This document shows positions 7,864 through 15,500 of a stretch of 64,000 nucleotides of DNA, one piece after another (position 1 is the stretch's first letter; each line of letters opens with the position of its first letter). The notes below the pieces were generated by a model that was not told where the DNA came from, made no database searches, and worked only from the letters and a program-made list of their open reading frames with translations. The DNA comes from JBDRLU01 sp043812795. Its GTDB lineage: Bacteria > Chloroflexota > Dehalococcoidia > Dehalococcoidales > UBA2162. The position numbers and the translations under genes are program-made. The stretch spans positions 1 to 64,000 of the forward strand of contig JBDRLU010000017.1 in assembly GCA_043812795.1 (NCBI GenBank), in the 5' to 3' direction.

Positions 7864-8841
7864 ATGGCTGGTCTTTTCGATTCCTGGCAACGCCAGATTA
7901 ACTACCTGCGGATTTCGGTTACCGACCGCTGTAACCTGAATTGCGCTTATTGCTCCGTGGGAGTAGTCTACCTGCCGCGCGAGGAAATTCTTTCTTATGA
8001 AGAAATCCACCGTGTCGTCCGCATCGCCGTGGGTATGGGTATCAGTAAAGTGCGTCTTACCGGCGGTGAACCTCTGGCGAGACCGGACCTGAGCGAGTTA
8101 GTCCATATGCTCTGCCGGATAGAGGGCATTGATGATATTGCGCTGACCACTAATGGAACACTCCTCGGGAAATACGCCGTTGACCTTAAAAAAGCCGGCC
8201 TGCAACGGGTCAATGTCAGTCTGGATACGCTTAAGGCCAGCCGGTTCCAAAGCATTACCGGCCATGATAAATTCGGTGAAGTGCTCGCTGGTATCGAGGC
8301 CGCCCGCTGTGCCGGCCTTGAGCCGGTCAAGATAAATGTAGTCGTCATGCGGGGAGTAAACGACGACGAAACACTCGATTTTGCCCGCCTCGCCGTCAAC
8401 GAAGGCTGGCACGTCCGCTTTATCGAGTTCATGCCGTTTAATGGGTCCGGGAATAACGGTCTGACCATGGTGCCGACGTCGGAAATTCTGGAGCGGCTGC
8501 GAATACTCGGTAAGCTGGAGCCTTTTACCGGCAAGACCGGAAACGGGCCGGCCCGCTATTACCGCCTCCCCGGAGCCGGGGGTACCATCGGCTTCATCAC
8601 GCCGATGACCGAGCATTTTTGCCATAGCTGCAACCGCCTGCGCCTTACCTGTGACGGGCAGTTACGTCCCTGTCTGCTCGATGACGACGAGGTTGACTTG
8701 AAGGCAGCTCTGCGCCGTGGTGCCGGTGACGGTGAGCTCAGGCAGCTTATCCAGCAGGCCGTGGCTATCAAAAGAGAACACCACCACCTGAGCGAGACGG
8801 TCGCCACCGTCAAACGCCCGATGTGCCAGATAGGCGGATAA
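7864..8841 (+). CDS. moaA: GTP 3',8-cyclase (molybdopterin synthesis step 1)
   Basis: Radical SAM enzyme that converts GTP to cyclic dehydro-GTP, the first step to the molybdopterin used by molybdenum and tungsten enzymes. The SAM-cluster cysteines are Cys23, Cys27 and Cys30 in DRCNLNCAYC. The second cluster is held by CHSCNRLRLTC near residues 256-266 and a later Cys in RPCLLD. The C-terminus ends in GG, the conserved tail that inserts in the active site. The length of 325 residues is normal. It lies 79 bases after tupC, which links tungstate import to cofactor assembly. Confidence 0.95.
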   Translation: MAGLFDSWQRQINYLRISVTDRCNLNCAYCSVGVVYLPREEILSYEEIHRVVRIAVGMGISKVRLTGGEPLARPDLSELVHMLCRIEGIDDIALTTNGTLLGKYAVDLKKAGLQRVNVSLDTLKASRFQSITGHDKFGEVLAGIEAARCAGLEPVKINVVVMRGVNDDETLDFARLAVNEGWHVRFIEFMPFNGSGNNGLTMVPTSEILERLRILGKLEPFTGKTGNGPARYYRLPGAGGTIGFITPMTEHFCHSCNRLRLTCDGQLRPCLLDDDEVDLKAALRRGAGDGELRQLIQQAVAIKREHHHLSETVATVKRPMCQIGG

Positions 8842-9130
8842 TTTACTCTCCCCCCTATGCCGGGTCGGAGAGAATTAGAGTGAGGGGCTTAGCTTCGGGA
8901 TTTCACCCTCACCTAGAAGCTGTCTAAAACTGTCATTGCGAGTCCCGATTTTATCGGGGTAAAAGGTTCTATTTGGTTGGGGTAGTAGCCCGATGGAGTT
9001 GTCAGAAGAGGGCTTTGCCCTCTTATACTAATTTCCCCTCTCCTTTTAGGAGAGGGGTTAGGGGTGAGGTCGTTCTTCAAATAAAAACCGACTAAATGCA
9101 AACAGAACCGGGTAAAAGGAGGCTTGAAAT
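8842..9130. other. Repeat-filled gap between moaA and moaC
   Basis: No gene. It contains a short unit with TGTCATTGCGAGTCCCGA followed by a CCCGATTTTATCGGG hairpin (8934-8959) and a complete MITE (8965-9109). Confidence 0.6.
8965..9109. mobile_element. MITE, family with GGTTCTRTTT ends (copy 1)
   Basis: Ends are GGTTCTATTTGG on the left and, in inverted orientation, GGTTCTGTTTGC on the right. The core holds two perfect hairpins: AAGAGGGC/GCCCTCTT (9006-9024) and CCCCTCTCCT/AGGAGAGGGG (9035-9057), followed by GGGGTGAGGTCG. A second full copy with the same ends and core order is at 20495-20644; partial copies are listed separately. No protein is encoded. Confidence 0.65.
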
Positions 9131-9607
9131 ATGGCTAAATTAACTCATGTCAGTGCTACGGGCGAAGCCCGCATGGTTGATGTCAGTGCCAAGAATGACA
9201 CGGTACGGATAGCCGTCGCCCGTGGCAAAATAACGATGCAACCGGACACCCTGAAGCAAATCAAAAACGCCACGCTGGCCAAGGGTGATGTCCTGGCTGT
9301 CGCCCGCGTCGCCGGCATCATGGCCGCCAAGAAAACCCCCGAATTGATTCCCCTCTGCCACCCCCTCTTGATTAATAACGTTGCCGTTGATTTCGACCTC
9401 TCGGCCAAAGACTCGATAAGTATTACCGCTACGGTGAAATGTACCGGCAAGACCGGCGTCGAGATGGAAGCCCTGGTCGCCGTTTCCGTCGCTGCCCTGA
9501 CCATCTACGATATGGCCAAAGCCGTGGACAAGGGCATGACCATTTCCGACATCTATCTGGAAACAAAGACGGGCGGCAAGAGCGGGACGTACAAGAGAAA
9601 AAGATAG
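9131..9607 (+). CDS. moaC: Cyclic pyranopterin monophosphate synthase
   Basis: MoaC completes the first stage of molybdopterin synthesis by rearranging the MoaA product to cyclic pyranopterin monophosphate. The 158-residue protein shows family landmarks: [12 protein letters not shown] near the N-terminus, PLCHPLLI (about residues 75-82), [13 protein letters not shown] (about 103-115) and [11 protein letters not shown] (about 126-136). AAAGGAGG before the ATG is a strong ribosome site. It follows moaA on the same strand with a MITE in between. Confidence 0.95.
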   Translation: MAKLTHVSATGEARMVDVSAKNDTVRIAVARGKITMQPDTLKQIKNATLAKGDVLAVARVAGIMAAKKTPELIPLCHPLLINNVAVDFDLSAKDSISITATVKCTGKTGVEMEALVAVSVAALTIYDMAKAVDKGMTISDIYLETKTGGKSGTYKRKR

Positions 9608-9767
9608 CAACCTCTCGCCAAAGCTATGCAAGAATCCCCATGCCGTAGCTCTAGGACGATTAGGTGGTCTAAAGGGTGGCAAGGCTAGGACTGCCAAGCT
9701 AACGCCGGAAAAAAGAAAAGAGATTGCCCAAAAAGCTGCTCAGAAAAGATGGCAAACAAAGTACTAG
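9600..9767 (+). pseudogene. Remnant of a small KGG-motif (GLKGGKAR) protein
   Basis: A frame running to TAG at 9765 encodes NPHAVALGRLGGLKGGKAR then TAKLTPEKRKEIAQKAA and QKRW, a conserved short motif found in small bacterial DNA-associated or stress proteins. There is no in-frame ATG, GTG or TTG before the motif, and the frame overlaps the last codons of moaC. The 5' end therefore seems lost. It marks the left edge of the low-GC island. Confidence 0.55.
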
Positions 9768-9811
9768 GCATAAATTCCTTAAAAATTGGAATATAATTGG
9801 TAATATTTTAC

Positions 9812-9854
9812 TTGACATTTGACAGTCACCTATGGTAAGATTCCTAAATTAGGA
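9812..9854 (+). promoter_or_regulatory. Promoter with palindromic operator for the small-protein/XRE-ImmA operon
   Basis: TTGACA (9812-9817), 18-base spacer, TAAGAT (9836-9841). Directly after it lies the perfect palindrome TCCTAAATTAGGA (9842-9854), which covers the expected transcription start and the ribosome site GGAGGGG of the first gene. This is a natural binding site for the XRE protein encoded in the operon, so autorepression is likely. Confidence 0.65.
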
Positions 9855-9866
9855 GGGGTGACTAAG

Positions 9867-10058
9867 ATGTCTTCACTTGATGATTTAAACAAATTCACTG
9901 TAGACCATGCCGCTGCACTCACAGAAGCAATCATTTCTGCCAACGAAGAACAACGTGCTGCATTAAATGAATCGGCTCGCGCGAAAGCAAAGAAGACCAG
10001 AAAGTCACGAAGGAGTTCAATTAGAGAAAATGAGCAAAGAAAAGAGAATCAATCATGA
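9867..10058 (+). CDS. Small charged protein preceding the XRE/ImmA gene, unknown
   Basis: A 63-residue protein starting at the ATG after TTAGGAGGGGTG. It begins SSLDDLNKFTVDHAAALTEA, a predicted helix, and ends in a highly basic tail rich in Lys and Arg (KAKKTRKSRRSSIRE). A longer upstream ATG at 9819 lies inside the promoter and is rejected. The last 29 bases overlap the next gene, which suggests coupled translation. No family is recognised. By position it could be the partner, possibly a toxin or a proteolysis target, of the downstream regulator-protease. Confidence 0.6.
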   Translation: MSSLDDLNKFTVDHAAALTEAIISANEEQRAALNESARAKAKKTRKSRRSSIRENEQRKENQS

Positions 10059-11133
10059 AATGGTCATACTGGCTAGAGAATCACGTGGTCTGACCCAGAA
10101 GGATTTAGCGAAACAATTAAGTATAACTCAAGGAGCATTATCACGGATTGAAAGTGGATTACTGAATACGGATTCTGGCCTCGAGAAAATGTCTAAAGTG
10201 CTCGGTTATCCGGTCAGTTTTTTCACACAAAAACGTCAAATCTACGGTCTAGGGCTAGTTGAAGTCTTTCATAGGAAAAGGCAAAGCGTTGGCATTAAAA
10301 CCCTAGATAAGATATATTCCCTGATTGATATTAGAACCAGTGAAATATCAAAAATGCTAAAGGGTGTTGATATAGGGACGATAGATTTCCCATTTTTCAA
10401 CATTGACGACTATGATGGGAATGCCTCTGAGATTGCACGCATGATTAGAGCAAAATGGCGGGTACCCCACGGCCCTATTCAAAACGTTATGGCTTATTTT
10501 GAAGAAGCTGGTGGAATGATAATTCCATTCGATTTTGAGACTACCAAGATTGATGCGATAAGCCACTGGTTGCCTAGCTTGCCACCCTTATTTTTCATAA
10601 ACAAATATATTCCAACAGACCGAATGCGGTTTACGCTATGCCATGAATTAGGCCATATAATAATGCATCAAAAATCCCCAACACCTGAAATTGAGAAACA
10701 AGCTAATATGTTCGCAGCGGAATTCTTAATGCCTGAAAGAGATGTTCGTCCATACCTTGTGGATTTGTCTATTGAAAAGTTAGCTTCGCTAAAGCCATTT
10801 TGGAAAGTCGTGATGTCCGCCCTTCTTAAACGTGCCGTTGACTTAAATCTCATTAGCCAAAGACACTATAGAACTTTATTAATGCAACTGGGCAAAGCTG
10901 GTTACAGGATACGAGAACCAGCTGAACTTGACCTTCCGGCGGAATCTCCTACACTCTTACAACGAATACTCAAAGTATATATTAATGAAATGGGATATAA
11001 CATGGCTGAGCTTGCTAAGCTGTTTAATCTCTTTGAGACGGAGTTTCAAGCTGTTTACGTGGATAAAGGGGTGGGACAAAGCCTTATCCTGAAACAAGCT
11101 GAAAACATCCTGCGAAATCATACACAGCATTAG
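10030..11133 (+). CDS. XRE-family regulator fused to ImmA/IrrE-type metallopeptidase
   Basis: A 367-residue two-domain protein. An N-terminal helix-turn-helix (about residues 10-65; LTQKDLAKQLSITQGALSRI) is followed by an ImmA/IrrE zinc peptidase domain with the HExxH motif CHELGHIIMH (about 205-215) and a supporting Glu in NMFAAEFLMP. Such proteins bind DNA, and some cut a repressor or partner to switch genes on; many belong to mobile elements and toxin-antitoxin-like pairs. ATG 10030 is chosen because AAGGAG lies upstream and the HTH begins right after; the frame is open further upstream. Low GC content and nearby transposase debris point to acquisition. Confidence 0.85.
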   Translation: MSKEKRINHEMVILARESRGLTQKDLAKQLSITQGALSRIESGLLNTDSGLEKMSKVLGYPVSFFTQKRQIYGLGLVEVFHRKRQSVGIKTLDKIYSLIDIRTSEISKMLKGVDIGTIDFPFFNIDDYDGNASEIARMIRAKWRVPHGPIQNVMAYFEEAGGMIIPFDFETTKIDAISHWLPSLPPLFFINKYIPTDRMRFTLCHELGHIIMHQKSPTPEIEKQANMFAAEFLMPERDVRPYLVDLSIEKLASLKPFWKVVMSALLKRAVDLNLISQRHYRTLLMQLGKAGYRIREPAELDLPAESPTLLQRILKVYINEMGYNMAELAKLFNLFETEFQAVYVDKGVGQSLILKQAENILRNHTQH

Positions 11134-11256
11134 TCTTATAACTTCGTTAAGACTCACAAGACGCTCGCTAATCCCTATCCTAGAACGCCAGCGATGGCAG
11201 CCGGAATAGCAAGTCATATCTGGACGGTCGATGAAATAGTCCAATTAACTCAGTAG
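11134..11256 (+). pseudogene. C-terminal tail of a DDE transposase (IS remnant)
   Basis: The 40 codons before TAG at 11254 read YNFVKTHKTLANPYPRTPAM then AAGIASHIWTVDEIV, the recognisable end of IS transposases that finish with TPAMAAGL...WTxEEL. No catalytic region precedes it because the XRE/ImmA gene ends immediately upstream. It records an old insertion, perhaps the one that brought in or disrupted this island. Confidence 0.6.
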
Positions 11257-11269
11257 AAAGGAGGAGGAA

Positions 11270-11467
11270 ATGCAAGAATTAAACTACTGGATAGCCACTG
11301 TCATGATAGCGATTAGTGGAATAGCATTAAATCTCTACTACAATGGCAGGGTATTAGAAGCTCCAGAAAAGAAGCAGGAAATTGGGAATCGTATGAAGTG
11401 GGCTGGCCTTATTTGGTTTTTCATAGTCTCCTTGATATTCATTATATTTATGATAATTAACTGCTAG
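11270..11467 (+). CDS. Small two-helix membrane protein, unknown
   Basis: A 65-residue protein with a very strong ribosome site (AAAGGAGGAGG) 3-5 bases before ATG. Two membrane helices are clear, at about residues 5-25 (WIATVMIAISGIALNLYY) and 43-63 (GLIWFFIVSLIFIIFMII), with a short charged loop EAPEKKQEIGNRMK between. No family known to me. It lies alone between transposase debris and a repeat block. Confidence 0.65.
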   Translation: MQELNYWIATVMIAISGIALNLYYNGRVLEAPEKKQEIGNRMKWAGLIWFFIVSLIFIIFMIINC

Positions 11468-11498
11468 AGGTAGCCCGTCCAAAATGATATATTACCCC

Positions 11499-11668
11499 CG
11501 TTCATGGTGAGCTTGTAGCTTGGCCTGAGCTTGCCGAAGGGCGAACGGGATGACGTATTTGCGTAGCCGTGATACCTGAACGGGGCGTGAAGAGGGGTGC
11601 AGACCCCTCTCGTTAATTTCCCCTTCTCCTCATCGGCGAGGAGAAGGGGATTAAGGGGATGAGGTCAC
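11499..11668. repeat. Compound interspersed repeats
   Basis: Two repeat types sit together: CTTGCCGAAGGGCGAACGGG (about 11530-11549), a relative of the CTGTCGAAGGGCGA family, then a hairpin AGAGGGGT/ACCCCTCT (11591-11610) followed by CCCCTTCTCCTC/GAGGAGAAGGGG arms and GGATGAGGTC (to 11668), a diverged relative of the MITE core at 9006-9072. Confidence 0.55.
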
Positions 11669-11733
11669 ATTAATTAAATGGCGGTTTAACAACCGCACCA
11701 ACCAGTTTCTATTCAGAGATACACTTCGCAGAC

Positions 11734-12627
11734 TCATTCAGTCTGAAAACCTTCCTTATCAGATTCTAACTGAGTAATACTTAATTTCCCATTGTTTTCA
11801 TGGTCTATCTTTATCAAATATCGATGCTTCTCAAATGGACTTGCTAATTCCTTATCTGCGGTAATAGTAACATCAATTTCGCATTCATCAACTAACTCTG
11901 CCGCATCCTTAAACATACTAGGAAAACGCTTTTTCCACTCGGCATCCTCAATTACTTTAGAGTCGCTAACCCCACAGCGTTCTCCCCCCATTTTATATAA
12001 GGCTATCCCGTTCTTGAATACCGAAGTTCTTGGGTTATCACTTAGTATGGTGTTGGGTGATATTTCTGCGACTAATATAGGTTCAGCCCCACCTTTATTG
12101 ATAGGACATGATGCGTCATTAGGATAAGATTTCCAATATAGATTAAAGAGTTCTGGCTCAACAATACCCCTTACAACTCTTGCCGTTGCCGTAAATATAG
12201 CTTTAACGCCATCATTGTGTACTTCTAATTCAGCCTTATCACTGTAATAAGGTACTGGCATTACTGTAATTCTTGGTCTCTCATTCTTAATGCCATCGAG
12301 CTCATTTTTCACTTTACCAATTTGCAGAATCGCCTCATTACGTTGATTTTTGTACTTACCTGCTACTCGATAAGGAACAAAAAGTAGCAGAAATAGAATC
12401 CAAATGGAAAGCGGGAGAACCCACCCTAGATTCAACATCATATCCCTCCACCTCTCTGAGGTAGAGGCTTTGGGTATAAGAAAGAGCGCTAAACTGACAA
12501 ATGGTAGAATAAAGAAGAGAATACGGTCAATATATTGCCATGCCCGGCTCTCAGGATTCCATAATTCAGACCAACATTCCCTAATATATCCCTTTTCCTT
12601 TTCTCCCATGCCCTTATTCTCCCACAC
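11734..12627 (-). CDS. Membrane-anchored protein of unknown function
   Basis: A protein of 297 residues (291 if the second ATG, MGEKEK, at about 12609 is used). Two membrane helices lie near residues 35-55 (ILFFILPFVSLALFLI) and 68-88 (LGWVLPLSIWILFLLLF), then a short coiled stretch and a soluble domain from about 115 to the end that looks mostly beta (ITVMPVPYYSDKAELEVHND). No enzyme motif is seen. It is unlinked to moeA downstream in function and shares the low-GC character of the preceding island, so it probably came with it. Confidence 0.7.
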   Translation of the reverse strand: MWENKGMGEKEKGYIRECWSELWNPESRAWQYIDRILFFILPFVSLALFLIPKASTSERWRDMMLNLGWVLPLSIWILFLLLFVPYRVAGKYKNQRNEAILQIGKVKNELDGIKNERPRITVMPVPYYSDKAELEVHNDGVKAIFTATARVVRGIVEPELFNLYWKSYPNDASCPINKGGAEPILVAEISPNTILSDNPRTSVFKNGIALYKMGGERCGVSDSKVIEDAEWKKRFPSMFKDAAELVDECEIDVTITADKELASPFEKHRYLIKIDHENNGKLSITQLESDKEGFQTE

Positions 12628-12699
12628 CCTAACCTTGAGGCAAGTAAATAACCGCCGAATCTTTTAATTTGCTGAATGCTGATGGCTGAAAGCTGACGG

Positions 12700-13905
12700 T
12701 TAGAACAGCGTCACTGTTACGGTCTCGCCTTTTTCCAGTAAGTCCACGTTCTCGGCTATTTCGATATAGCCGTCGGCTTCGGCGATGCTGGTTATCGCCC
12801 CGGATTCTTTGAACACGGGAATTGCTTCACCTTCATTTACCTTGACCGTCAGGAACTGTCGCCGTCCCACACTGCCCGGAATTCTTCGCCCCACCCTGGC
12901 GGTAACTGTTTTGCCTGCCCTCGGTGGCAGGTGGGCCATTTTTCTCACCGCCGGCAGAAGGAACAGGTAGCCGTTAATCAGGCAGGAAGTAGGATAGCCG
13001 GGCATCCCCAGCAGTGGCTTACCTTCAATCATCGCAAAGATAGTCGGCTTGCCTGGCTTGACCTGTATGCCGTGAAAAAGGATTTTGCCCCACCCCTCCA
13101 GCACGCCCACCAGTAAATCGCGCTCCCCGACCGAGGAACCGCCCGAAATGACGACGAGGTCGCTTTTCAGCGCCTCGGTAAGGCAGGCCTTTATTGCCTC
13201 GATTTTATCGCCGACGATACCCGACTTTATGGCGATGCCGCCGTTGTCGGTCACGACCGCTGTTACCGTGTGGGAGTTGATGTCATAAATCTGCCCCGGC
13301 TTTAATTTTTTGCCTACTTCCTCGACTTCTTCGCCTGAGGAAAGCACGGCGACTTTCGGCCGGTCGTAAACGCGGACGCGAGTCAGTCCCTGGGCGGCCA
13401 GTACGCCAATTTTACCCGCATCCAGGACATTCCCCTCCCGCAGTACGAGTCCGCCTTCCTTGATATCTTCTCCCTTTTTGCCGACGTTGGCTCCGGGGGA
13501 GACCGATTTAAAAACTTTCACCCGCTTGCCATCGGCTTCGGTGTCTTCCACCATGACCACGGCATCGGCGCCTTTAGGCATCATCGCGCCGGTGGCAATC
13601 TGAAGGCACTGTCCGCTGCCTACGCTCTCCCGGGGTGCTTCGCCGGCGTGTAATTCGCCGGCAACCTCGAGTGCCTTGGGGTGTAGCTGGCCGGCCCCGA
13701 AGGTATCTTTGGCTTTGACGGCGTAGCCGTCCATGGCCGCCCGGGCAAAAGGCGGGATGCTCATTTTCGCCACCATGTCTTCGGCCAGCACCCGGCCCAG
13801 GGCCTCATCGATATCGATTGTGGTCTTTCTGGTAATGGGCTTGATATTGGCCTCGACGATTTTTCTTGCTTCTCCGAAAGGAAGGAGTACGCCGAAAGGT
13901 TTCAT
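12700..13905 (-). CDS. moeA: Molybdopterin molybdenumtransferase
   Basis: MoeA inserts molybdate, or tungstate, into adenylylated molybdopterin. The 401-residue protein has the expected domain order, with PPFARAAMDGYAVKA (about 52-66), the MoCF-like core with SGGSSVGERDLL (about 251-262) and PGKPTIF (about 282-288), the GMPGYPTS loop, and the C-terminal beta domain. Its ATG overlaps the stop of the upstream mog gene by 4 bases, so the two are co-translated. With tupABC-moaAC nearby it completes most of the tungsten/molybdenum cofactor route. Confidence 0.93.
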   Translation of the reverse strand: MKPFGVLLPFGEARKIVEANIKPITRKTTIDIDEALGRVLAEDMVAKMSIPPFARAAMDGYAVKAKDTFGAGQLHPKALEVAGELHAGEAPRESVGSGQCLQIATGAMMPKGADAVVMVEDTEADGKRVKVFKSVSPGANVGKKGEDIKEGGLVLREGNVLDAGKIGVLAAQGLTRVRVYDRPKVAVLSSGEEVEEVGKKLKPGQIYDINSHTVTAVVTDNGGIAIKSGIVGDKIEAIKACLTEALKSDLVVISGGSSVGERDLLVGVLEGWGKILFHGIQVKPGKPTIFAMIEGKPLLGMPGYPTSCLINGYLFLLPAVRKMAHLPPRAGKTVTARVGRRIPGSVGRRQFLTVKVNEGEAIPVFKESGAITSIAEADGYIEIAENVDLLEKGETVTVTLF

Positions 13906-14405
13906 CTCGTTGCCTCCCGTACCATGTGGCCGATTTCAGGTAGAATAATCTTTTCCATGGCTAGTTTGGTTGCCCCGAGCGAGCCTGGCAAACACAGAAT
14001 AACCTTACCCCCCGCCACCCCGGCAATCGCCCGGCTCATCATGCTCGCCGTGCCGATTTCCTGATAAGACAGCGACCGGAAAAGCTCGCCGAAGCCATCC
14101 AGTTTCTTCTCGAGTATCGGGGATATTGTCTCCACGGTAACGTCACGGTGACTCACTCCCGTACCGCCGCTCGTGATGATTATCTGTAGGTCGGCCTGTT
14201 GCAATAGCGTGGCCATTTCATTTTTGATTGAGTTGGCGTCGTTTTTCAATAGAGCGTGGGCCATCACCCGGTGCCCGTTTTCGGTAAGTTTCTCCCGGAT
14301 GTATTTCCCCGACTCGTCGGTCGCTTCCGTGCGGCTGTCCGAGATGGTCAGCACGGCACAGTTTAAATTACGCGGGGCATTCTCCCGGTGTTCTTGATAT
14401 CCCAA
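13902..14405 (-). CDS. Molybdopterin adenylyltransferase (MogA/MoaB family)
   Basis: Activates molybdopterin by adenylylation before metal insertion by MoeA. The 167-residue protein carries the MoCF signature: LTISDSRTEATDESG (about 20-34) and ITSGGTGVSHRDVTVE (about 77-92). Members of this family are called Mog or MoaB; sequence alone does not separate them here. It is the first gene of the minus-strand pair with moeA. No clear ribosome site beyond GGAGA is seen. Confidence 0.88.
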   Translation of the reverse strand: MGYQEHRENAPRNLNCAVLTISDSRTEATDESGKYIREKLTENGHRVMAHALLKNDANSIKNEMATLLQQADLQIIITSGGTGVSHRDVTVETISPILEKKLDGFGELFRSLSYQEIGTASMMSRAIAGVAGGKVILCLPGSLGATKLAMEKIILPEIGHMVREATR

Positions 14406-14500
14406 GTCGCTGTCTCCTGAAAATAAGTTGCCGACAACCTAGATTAGCGAGAAAAAAGTCTAGTGTCAAGAAAAATAATTTCTTCCCACCAGTATCTTCT

Positions 14501-14560
14501 GTCATTCTGGCGGAGGCCAGAATCTATTGGGCTGGATCCCAGCCTTGCTGGAACGACGGA
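14501..14560. repeat. Interspersed repeat (GTCATTCTGGCGGAGGCCAGAAT type)
   Basis: GTCATTCTGGC ... GCCAGAAT pairs as a hairpin and is followed by GGGCTGGATCCCAGCC. It is the same design as units at 16994 and 48382 (GTCATTCCAGC..GCTGGAATCC). The GCTGACGGCTGACTG tandem unit follows at 14562-14590. Confidence 0.5.
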
Positions 14561-14600
14561 CTGCTGACGGCTGACTGTTGATAGCTGATATCTCTCTTTC

Positions 14601-14629
14601 TTGACACTCAAAATCGGCGATGCTACACT
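14601..14629 (+). promoter_or_regulatory. nadK promoter
   Basis: TTGACA (14601-14606) and TACACT (14624-14629) with a 17-base spacer, preceded by TGC next to the -10 box. Start expected near 14636, about 30 bases before nadK. Confidence 0.75.
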
Positions 14630-14666
14630 TCATTTATTCCCCGAATAATTTCACGTTTGTTTAGCT

Positions 14667-15500
14667 ATGAAAAAAGTAAGCATTCTTTATCACCCGATGA
14701 AAGAGGCGGCACAGACCTTAGCCAGGAATGTCGCCGGGTTGCTTGATAGGCGCGGTGTGTCGTCGGTGGTCTGTTCCGCCTTCGAGTGGGAGCAGGTTAA
14801 GGCTCAAATAACTGGCACTGATTGGGTGATAACTATCGGTGGTGATGGTACTATCCTCCGGGCGGCGCAGGCCGTGGTCGAGCAGCCCATCCCCATTACC
14901 GGCATAAATTTAGGTAAACTCGGGTTCATGACTGAGCTCAGTGTTGACGAAGCGATGGCTCAGCTCCCCGCCCTGCTTGCTGGCAAAGGCTGGCTTGACG
15001 AGCGGCACCTGCTCGAAGCGGAGTTAACCCTGCCGGGTGAGAAGGCCGTGCGTAAATTTTATGCTTTGAACGACGTCGTGGTGGCGCGCGGCGCCGTGGC
15101 CCGGATGATTCATGTAAAAGCCACTATCGATGGCGAAACATTGGCTACCTACCGGGCCGATGGTGTGATTTTAGCGACCGCTACCGGCAGCACCGGCTAT
15201 GCACTGGCCACGGGCGGTCCCATCCTGCACCCGCAGGCTGAAGAATTTCTCCTGGCACCGGTATTACCCCACCTGAGCCTGGCTTATCCTCTGGTATTAC
15301 CCTCGGCAACTACCGTTGGGCTCCATCTCACCACCCTGCACCCGGCCACGCTCAGTATCGACGGCCATATTAACCTCCCGCTGCCGGATGGTGCTATTAT
15401 TACCATAAAGCACAGTACCAGCATCATCCAGTTTTTGAGAGTCCACCGGGAGTCCTTTTATGGCTCTCTGGAACGAAGATTGAGAGGAAAAATAGAGTGA
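14667..15500 (+). CDS. nadK: NAD kinase
   Basis: Phosphorylates NAD to NADP, the only route to NADP in the cell. Of 277 residues, family landmarks are the GGDGT catalytic loop (about 58-62, in TIGGDGTILRAA), INLGKLGFMTE (about 86-96) and the glycine-rich TGSTGYALATGGPILHP (about 172-188). ATG 14667 has no Shine-Dalgarno but follows a good promoter. The stop overlaps the GTG of the next gene by 4 bases. Confidence 0.95.
   Translation: MKKVSILYHPMKEAAQTLARNVAGLLDRRGVSSVVCSAFEWEQVKAQITGTDWVITIGGDGTILRAAQAVVEQPIPITGINLGKLGFMTELSVDEAMAQLPALLAGKGWLDERHLLEAELTLPGEKAVRKFYALNDVVVARGAVARMIHVKATIDGETLATYRADGVILATATGSTGYALATGGPILHPQAEEFLLAPVLPHLSLAYPLVLPSATTVGLHLTTLHPATLSIDGHINLPLPDGAIITIKHSTSIIQFLRVHRESFYGSLERRLRGKIE

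Noticed and set aside
9819..9866. Upstream ATG for the small protein before XRE/ImmA
   Set aside because: It lies within the promoter spacer; the ATG at 9867 has a GGAGGGG site.
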